Shown in pieces: positions 42,564 to 47,043 of a stretch of 47,043 nucleotides of DNA. The stretch is from DATKXU01 sp035528905. GTDB lineage: Bacteria > Armatimonadota > UBA5829 > DTJY01. The notes under the pieces were generated by a model. That model had not been told where the DNA came from. It saw only the letters and a list, made by a program, of their open reading frames with translations, and did no database searches. Position 1 is the first letter of the stretch, and each line of letters starts with the position of its first letter. The stretch spans positions 1 to 47,043 of the forward strand of contig DATKXU010000080.1 of NCBI GenBank assembly GCA_035528905.1, written 5' to 3'. A program made the position numbers and the translations under genes.

Positions 42564-44048
42564 ATGCTGAGCATCATCATATCTCTCATATCCGGCATTC
42601 TCTTGTCCCTCGCATTCCCACGGGCGAATATCCACTGGCTCGCGTGGTTTGCGCTCTCGCCCATGATGTACTATACGTACCGCCTCAACTGGGGGCGTGC
42701 CTTGATCTGCGCCGCTGCGTTCGGCTTCGGGTTTTTCGCGAGCCTGCTGTGCTGGATCGGCATATTCGGGAGGCTTCCCTGGGCGGCCCTTTCGGTATTC
42801 CAGTGTCTCTTCATGATTGCTTTTGTCGCAGCGGCGAAGTTGATAGGGTCCAGGTTGGGCCCGTGGGGCAGGTTTGCCCTTCTCCCGGCGCTCTGGGTTG
42901 CGTTCGAGTGGATTCGCTCGCTGGGCATGTTCGGCTTCACCTGGGGAGACCTCGGCTACTCGCAGTACAAGGTGCTTCCCATTGTCCAGCTTGCGAGCTT
43001 CACCGGCGTGTGGGGCGTCTCGTTCCTCATAGCCATGTCGAATTCCGCGCTCGCGAGTCTGGCGGCGGCTCGCGGGAATCCCCGGCAGCGGACAGCCGCA
43101 TGCGCTCGGGTGCTGCTGGTCGGGCTTGCGGTTCTATCCGTGGGGGTACTCGGATACGCGTCGCTGAAAAGGCCGCTTGATCGGACAGGCAGACCGATCA
43201 GGGCCGCCGTCATACAGGGCAATATCAATCAGGACGTGGAGCAGGATGTGGCATACTACGAGCGAACCTGGCATACCTATCGCACCATGACGTTGGCCGC
43301 AAGGAACGCCGACCTGATCGTCTGGCCTGAAACAGTCATTCCCGGCTATGTCGGCCGTGACCCGTACACCCAGCGCGAGCTGAGCGATCTGGCCGCCGCT
43401 GCAGGGGTGCATCTGCTGGTCGGCGGATCAGACGAGAACGACGCAGGCGGGGAATTGAACGCGGCGTTTCTGGTCGGCCCGGGCTCCGGGATTTTGGGAC
43501 GATATGCGAAGGTGCGGCTGGTGCCGTTCGGCGAGTTCGTTCCGCTCCGGCGGTACATGCCTTTTCTCCGGTACTACCGAGTTACGCCGATGGACGTTTC
43601 GCCGGGACCGGGATACAATCTGCTCGATACCGGCTCGTATAGGTTAGGCGCAGCGATCTGCTTCGAATCCATATTTCCAGACATATCACGGCGACTGACG
43701 GCGTCGGGCGCCGAACTGCTGTGCGTGATGACCAACGATGCCTGGTTCCAGCGCACGTCCGCCGCGGAGCAGCATATGTCGAAGTCCGTGTTCAGGGCTG
43801 TGGAGAATCGGCGGTACGTCCTTCGGGCGGCGGCGACCGGCATCTCATGCATCATAGATCCGCACGGCCGGATACTGACTCGTGCCGGGGCTTTCCGACG
43901 CGCAGTCTTGCACGCGGATGTCCGAGCGCGCACAGCGAAGAGTTTCTACACCACGCACGGCGACTGGTTGGTCTACGCGTGCTTTGCCCTGGTGGGCCTT
44001 CTCACGATGGTCGCCATCGCGCAGAATCCGGGAAGAAAGAAAACGTGA
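42564..44048 (+). CDS. lnt: Apolipoprotein N-acyltransferase
   Basis: 494 residues. Membrane helices in the first 200 residues are followed by a nitrilase-type domain facing the periplasm. The catalytic triad is present: Glu256 (VWPETVIPG), Lys316 (YAKVRLVPFGEF) and Cys366 (AAICFESIFPD); a last helix lies near the C-terminus. Lnt adds the third acyl chain to lipoproteins, needed for their transport to the outer membrane. I chose ATG 42564; a GTG at 42540 would add eight residues. Neither has a strong ribosome site. The archaemetzincin gene starts two bases after its stop. Confidence 0.95.
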   Translation: MLSIIISLISGILLSLAFPRANIHWLAWFALSPMMYYTYRLNWGRALICAAAFGFGFFASLLCWIGIFGRLPWAALSVFQCLFMIAFVAAAKLIGSRLGPWGRFALLPALWVAFEWIRSLGMFGFTWGDLGYSQYKVLPIVQLASFTGVWGVSFLIAMSNSALASLAAARGNPRQRTAACARVLLVGLAVLSVGVLGYASLKRPLDRTGRPIRAAVIQGNINQDVEQDVAYYERTWHTYRTMTLAARNADLIVWPETVIPGYVGRDPYTQRELSDLAAAAGVHLLVGGSDENDAGGELNAAFLVGPGSGILGRYAKVRLVPFGEFVPLRRYMPFLRYYRVTPMDVSPGPGYNLLDTGSYRLGAAICFESIFPDISRRLTASGAELLCVMTNDAWFQRTSAAEQHMSKSVFRAVENRRYVLRAAATGISCIIDPHGRILTRAGAFRRAVLHADVRARTAKSFYTTHGDWLVYACFALVGLLTMVAIAQNPGRKKT

Positions 44049-44050
44049 CG

Positions 44051-44596
44051 ATGTCCAATACCTCTGCGACCCGGAACAAGCTTTGTCTGCTGCCCTTAGG
44101 CTTAGAGGACGGTTCGCTGATGGGCGAGATCGCCGCGGCGGTGGAGCGGAGTTTCGGGCTGCCTGCCGACTGTCTTCCGTTGCTCCACGTTCCTGAGTAT
44201 GCCTATAACGAGAGGAGGGGGCAGTATCACTCGACGGCCATCCTGAAGAGCTTGGAGGCGCGTCTTCCCGGTGATGCCCTGCGTCTGCTTGCCGTGGCCG
44301 ATGTGGACCTGTATGTGCCCCAGCTAAACTTTGTCTTCGGTGAAGCGGCGGTTGACGGGGCTGTATGTTTGATATCGCTGTACCGACTGCGCCCTGAGTT
44401 CTACGGCAGGCCGCCTGATACCCGTCTGTTCACCGAGCGTGCGGTGAAGGAAGCCGTCCACGAGCTGGGGCACACGTTCGGCCTTCGTCACTGCAGCAGC
44501 CCGCGCTGTGTTATGTACTTCTCGAACAGCATAGCGGATACAGACCGTAAATCGGCTGAGTTCTGCGGCGAATGTGCGGAGAGGCTCGGGCTCTAG
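44051..44596 (+). CDS. Archaemetzincin-family zinc metalloprotease
   Basis: 181 residues. The zinc site HELGHTFGLRH (His137, His141, His147, with Glu138 as base) is followed by the family's second signature: Cys148 and Cys153, the Met-turn Met155, then Cys172 and Cys175, a structural zinc site. Archaemetzincins are peptidases known mainly from archaea and vertebrates and from scattered bacteria; their bacterial role is unclear. No signal peptide is seen. It starts two bases after the lnt stop, with only CGTGACG before it, so translation is likely coupled to lnt. Confidence 0.93.
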   Translation: MSNTSATRNKLCLLPLGLEDGSLMGEIAAAVERSFGLPADCLPLLHVPEYAYNERRGQYHSTAILKSLEARLPGDALRLLAVADVDLYVPQLNFVFGEAAVDGAVCLISLYRLRPEFYGRPPDTRLFTERAVKEAVHELGHTFGLRHCSSPRCVMYFSNSIADTDRKSAEFCGECAERLGL

Positions 44597-44775
44597 CTCG
44601 CCTTTCCCAACGAAGCTGCCCAAGCCTCTGCTACGGCTATCTTGGCCTTCTCTCCACTCACTCCATCCGCTGCGTTGCATTCACACGGCCTGTCTTTTGG
44701 GGTTGCGCTGGCCCGGCGTTTTGATGTATCCTGTGGGTGTGAACTTACCCGCGCTTGGGAAACAGGGGTGCTGCC

Positions 44776-46122
44776 ATGGCGACTAAGGTGATTCTGCCCA
44801 TGCTGGGCCAGACGATGGAGGAAGGAACAATCACGAAATGGCTCAAGCAGGAGGGCGATAAGGTTGAGAAGGGCGACCCGCTGCTCGAAGTGATGACTGA
44901 TAAGGTGAATATGGAAGTGGAATCGCCCGCCTCAGGCGTTCTGCGCAAGATCATCGCCCAGGTGGATCAGACGGTGCCGGTCATGGATGTGATCGCTGTT
45001 GTCGGCACTGCGGACGAGCCGATAGATGACCTTCTGGCAGGGGAGAAAGCGCCGTCCGAGCCAGAGCAGGCGGCAGCAGCAGAGGAAATCCCGGCCGAGG
45101 TCGCGGCTCCATCCGCTCCGCTTGGCATTGAGGCGCCTGCGTCTTCTCCTTCGAGGCTTGTGATTTCACCGAGAGCGCGGCGGTTGGCCCATGAGCACGG
45201 CGTCAATATCGAGATGCTCGCCGGCCGGGGCACGGGTCCGGAGGGTCGAGTCGTCGAGCGAGATGTCCGGGCCTTCATTGCCGAGTCTGCGGAGGCTGCA
45301 AAGGTCAAGGCCAGCCCGCTTGCTGCCAAAATGGCGGCCGAGAGCGGGATTGACCTCCGCGAGATCGTCGGCTCCGGGCCGGGCGGAAAGATCACGCGCG
45401 AGGACGTCCTTCGGGCGGGCGCTCCGACGCTCGAAGGCAAGGTTATCCCGTTCACGGGCATGCGTAAGATGGTCGCGGATAACGTCGTAAAGAGCGCCCA
45501 GACAGCCGTGCATGTTACTCTGACCGCTGAGGTGGATATGACGGAAGCGGTGAAAATGCGGCAGAAAATCTTGGAGGAGTTCGAGCGCAAATATGGGGCG
45601 CGGCCGACCTACACCGACCTAATCGTTAAGGCGGCGGCGCGAGCGATACTCGATCACCCGATCATCAATGGAAGCCTTCAGGGGAACGAGATTCGCATTC
45701 CCGGCGAGGTGAACGTCGGCGTGGCGGTGGCCCTGGACGGTGGCTTGGTTGTCCCGGTCGTCCGAAACGCAGATAAGAAAGGGCTGCCCGAGATTTCCGC
45801 CGAGCTGAAGAGCCTTGCCGAGAAAGCGCGCGGAGGAAACCTGGCGGCTGATGAGATTTCCGGCGGCACGTTCACCGTTACGAATCTGGGAGCGTATGGC
45901 GTTGATGCCTTCAACCCCGTCATTACCCCCGGCCAGAGCGCGATACTCGGCGTCTGCCGGATAGCTGAGAAGCCTGTCATCGTCGAAGGCCGGGTGGCTG
46001 TTCGCTCGATGATGAACCTGTGTCTGTCGTTCGATCACCGAGTCGTGGACGGCGCGCCGGCGGCCCAGTTTCTCCAGAGGGTGAAGGCACTGCTCGAATC
46101 GCCATATCAGTTGTTGATTTGA
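44776..46122 (+). CDS. 2-oxoacid dehydrogenase E2 (dihydrolipoamide acyltransferase) with two subunit-binding domains
   Basis: 448 residues. Lipoyl domain 1-78 with the lipoylated Lys43 (EVMTDKVNMEVES), an Ala/Pro/Glu-rich linker, then two peripheral-subunit-binding domains in tandem: about 129-168 (ISPRARRLAHEHGVNIEMLA onwards) and about 179-214 (ASPLAAKMAAESGIDLREIV onwards). Catalytic domain from 222 with His421 and Asp425 (SFDHRVVDG). One binding domain is usual. It receives the acyl group from E1 and passes it to CoA; the E1 fusion at 1057 is the likely partner, E3 is not in the window. ATG 44776 has AGGGG upstream. The stop TGA is the first part of a repeat block. Confidence 0.95.
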   Translation: MATKVILPMLGQTMEEGTITKWLKQEGDKVEKGDPLLEVMTDKVNMEVESPASGVLRKIIAQVDQTVPVMDVIAVVGTADEPIDDLLAGEKAPSEPEQAAAAEEIPAEVAAPSAPLGIEAPASSPSRLVISPRARRLAHEHGVNIEMLAGRGTGPEGRVVERDVRAFIAESAEAAKVKASPLAAKMAAESGIDLREIVGSGPGGKITREDVLRAGAPTLEGKVIPFTGMRKMVADNVVKSAQTAVHVTLTAEVDMTEAVKMRQKILEEFERKYGARPTYTDLIVKAAARAILDHPIINGSLQGNEIRIPGEVNVGVAVALDGGLVVPVVRNADKKGLPEISAELKSLAEKARGGNLAADEISGGTFTVTNLGAYGVDAFNPVITPGQSAILGVCRIAEKPVIVEGRVAVRSMMNLCLSFDHRVVDGAPAAQFLQRVKALLESPYQLLI

Positions 46123-46238
46123 ACCGCCGATGAACGCAGATACCGCCGGATTCGTGATACGTGATGCGTGATACGCGAGGAATGGAAGCCCCGTTTCCGC
46201 GGATCATCTCTTGTCTATCGGTGCTGATCGGCGGTTTC
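46120..46238. repeat. CCGATGAACGC-family hairpin with a GTGATACG block inside it
   Basis: Outer arms: AACCGCCGAT (46122-46131) and ATCGGCGGTT (46227-46236) pair over ten bases; words GAACGCAGATACCGCCGGAT follow the first and TATCGGTGCTG precedes the second. Between them lies TCGTGATACGTGATGCGTGA plus TACGCG (46152-46177), the family of 20893. The left edge holds the E2 stop codon. Confidence 0.75.
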
Positions 46239-46261
46239 TTCGCGTGTATAGGGAGGAAGAC

Positions 46262-46822
46262 ATGCTCGCTCAGGAGCGGGTTCTCCAAGTTTTCAAGGAT
46301 TCCGGTGCTCTCCTGCACGGCCACTTCAAGCTGACCTCCGGCCTGCACAGCGACACCTATTTCGAGAAGTTCCAGGTTCTGCAGTACCCCCGCTACGTCG
46401 AGGAGCTGTGCGCGGAGCTGGCCCGGCGATTCGAGGACGACAACATCGGGCTGGTGCTTGGCCCCACAACCGGCGGCGTGCTGCTGGCCTACGAGGTAGG
46501 CAAGCGGCTCGGGACGCGAGGCATCTTCGCCGAGAAGGGCGATGGCGGTCGGGTGCTCAAGAGAGGCTTCAAGATCGAGCCGGGACAGCGGGTGCTTGTC
46601 GTGGATGATGTCCTGACAACCGGCGGGTCAGTCCGGGACACCATAGCCATCGTGCATCAGAGCAATGCCGTGCTGGCGGGCGTCGGCCTGCTAGTGGATC
46701 GCACCGGCGGCGCGATTGATTTCGGCGTGAAGACCGAGTCGCTCCTCAGCCTGGAGGTTGCCAAGTACGAGCCGGCGGAGTGCCCGCTCTGCAAGGCCGG
46801 GGAGCCGTTGACGGAGACGTAA
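46262..46822 (+). CDS. pyrE: Orotate phosphoribosyltransferase
   Basis: 186 residues. Makes orotidine monophosphate from orotate and PRPP in pyrimidine synthesis. HFKLTSGLHSDTYFEK (orotate side) and the PRPP motif VLVVDDVLTTGGS are intact. The C-terminal ECPLCKAGEPL with two cysteines is a tail seen in the PyrE type found in Thermus and relatives, and may bind a metal. GGGAGG lies five bases before ATG 46262. The gene is bracketed by two repeat blocks of the same family in opposite orientation. Confidence 0.95.
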   Translation: MLAQERVLQVFKDSGALLHGHFKLTSGLHSDTYFEKFQVLQYPRYVEELCAELARRFEDDNIGLVLGPTTGGVLLAYEVGKRLGTRGIFAEKGDGGRVLKRGFKIEPGQRVLVVDDVLTTGGSVRDTIAIVHQSNAVLAGVGLLVDRTGGAIDFGVKTESLLSLEVAKYEPAECPLCKAGEPLTET

Positions 46823-46911
46823 CTCAGGGATCCAGGGGTCAAGGGATCCAGGGTTCCAGGGAGCTTGAGACCCTTACCTTACTCGTCACTTATCACTCAT
46901 CACGCATCACG
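46823..46911. repeat. GGGATCCAGG words followed by a TCACTCATCACG block
   Basis: CTCAGGGATCCAGGGGTCAA, GGGATCCAGGGTTCCAGGG (46823-46862) is a one-armed block directly after the pyrE stop. CTTACTCGTCACTTATCACT, CATCACGCATCACG (46878-46911) is the opposite strand of the block at 46152; it ends with TTTTT, so on the plus strand a fold with the upstream copy could stop transcription after pyrE. Confidence 0.65.
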
Positions 46912-46940
46912 TTTTTGAGCTAGATAGGCTGCTAGTAGAT

Positions 46941-47043
46941 ATGTCAGATGACCTGAACCTTGATTTTGATTTACACATACACACTTTCCATTCCCCTTGC
47001 GGGGAGAAAGGGATGCGTCCGGCTGAGATAGTCCGCCTGGCGG
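46941..47043 (+). CDS. PHP-domain metal-dependent phosphoesterase, N-terminus only
   Basis: 34 residues before the window ends. The start MSDDLNLDFDLHIHTFHSPC contains the HxH metal motif of PHP domains (DLHIHTFHS), followed by MRPAEIVRLA, as in YciV/TrpH-like phosphoesterases. Such enzymes hydrolyse small nucleotides or phosphoesters, or proofread in DNA polymerases. The rest of the gene lies outside. No clear ribosome site precedes ATG 46941. Confidence 0.7.
   Translation, partial: MSDDLNLDFDLHIHTFHSPCGEKGMRPAEIVRLA

Noticed and set aside
46152..46911. pyrE as cargo of a mobile element with inverted ends
   Set aside because: The bracketing blocks belong to a family that also occurs alone at other gaps, there is no transposase or target duplication, and pyrE is a normal housekeeping gene in composition.

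Overview
The window is GC-rich, densely coded DNA from a bacterium with two membranes. Evidence for an outer membrane is an LptF/G-type permease, an LptD-like barrel, a TonB-dependent receptor, a lipoprotein and Lnt. The presence of a CdaA/CdaR pair, a type-A RNase P RNA, the fused pyruvate-dehydrogenase E1 and a bacterial archaemetzincin fits an uncultured, probably Terrabacteria-like diderm lineage (Armatimonadota or a neighbour). That placement is inference; no rRNA is present to settle it. I found no transposase, integrase, CRISPR array, tRNA or rRNA.

Layout. 1-3.4 kb (minus strand): the 5' part of an ADP-ribosylglycohydrolase-like gene and a single gene fusing E1 alpha and beta of a 2-oxoacid dehydrogenase. 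3.6-12.5 kb (plus): a full F-type ATP synthase operon (atpZ-I-B-E-F-H-A-G-D-C) followed by a secreted transglutaminase-like protein. 12.5-14.4 kb (minus): cdaR-cdaA, the c-di-AMP synthase module. 14.5-14.9 kb: rnpB with its own promoter and terminator. 15-18.2 kb: ndk, a small secreted protein and two Tat-exported DUF362 proteins. 18.2-29.6 kb: dnaB, seven purine genes (purD-E-B-F-M-N-H) and glmS. 29.7-33.8 kb: a beta-phosphoglucomutase/GH65 phosphorylase fusion and a lipid-kinase-like protein, closed by a strong bidirectional terminator. 33.8-36.1 kb (minus): TonB receptor. 36.3-44.6 kb: a membrane spermidine-synthase-like protein, LptF/G, LptD-like, a lipoprotein (minus), lnt and archaemetzincin. 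44.8-47 kb: E2 acyltransferase, pyrE and the start of a PHP-domain protein.

How the genes fit together. E1 (left end) and E2 (right end) are two parts of the same kind of complex, 41 kb apart, with no E3 between them. The purine cluster covers seven enzymes (PurF, D, N, M, E, B, and bifunctional PurH) but lacks purC, L, Q and S. Together with pyrE and ndk the window covers much nucleotide synthesis. The LptF/LptD/Lnt/lipoprotein stretch is an envelope-biogenesis region.

The most unusual structure is between the genes. Almost every gap over 50 bp holds a low-complexity block built from a short word repeated 2-6 times with variation, usually followed by its reverse complement so that it folds as a hairpin. 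At least ten unrelated word families occur. Some blocks supply the stop codon of the gene before them, one has another inside it, one stretch joins three, and the four gaps between the F1 genes of the ATP synthase operon each carry a different family. Other points of interest are a c subunit combining Na+-type ligands with an SxAxAxA helix motif, an ADP-ribosylglycohydrolase that has lost its metal ligands, an E2 with two subunit-binding domains, and a lipoprotein gene whose promoter predicts a leaderless mRNA.
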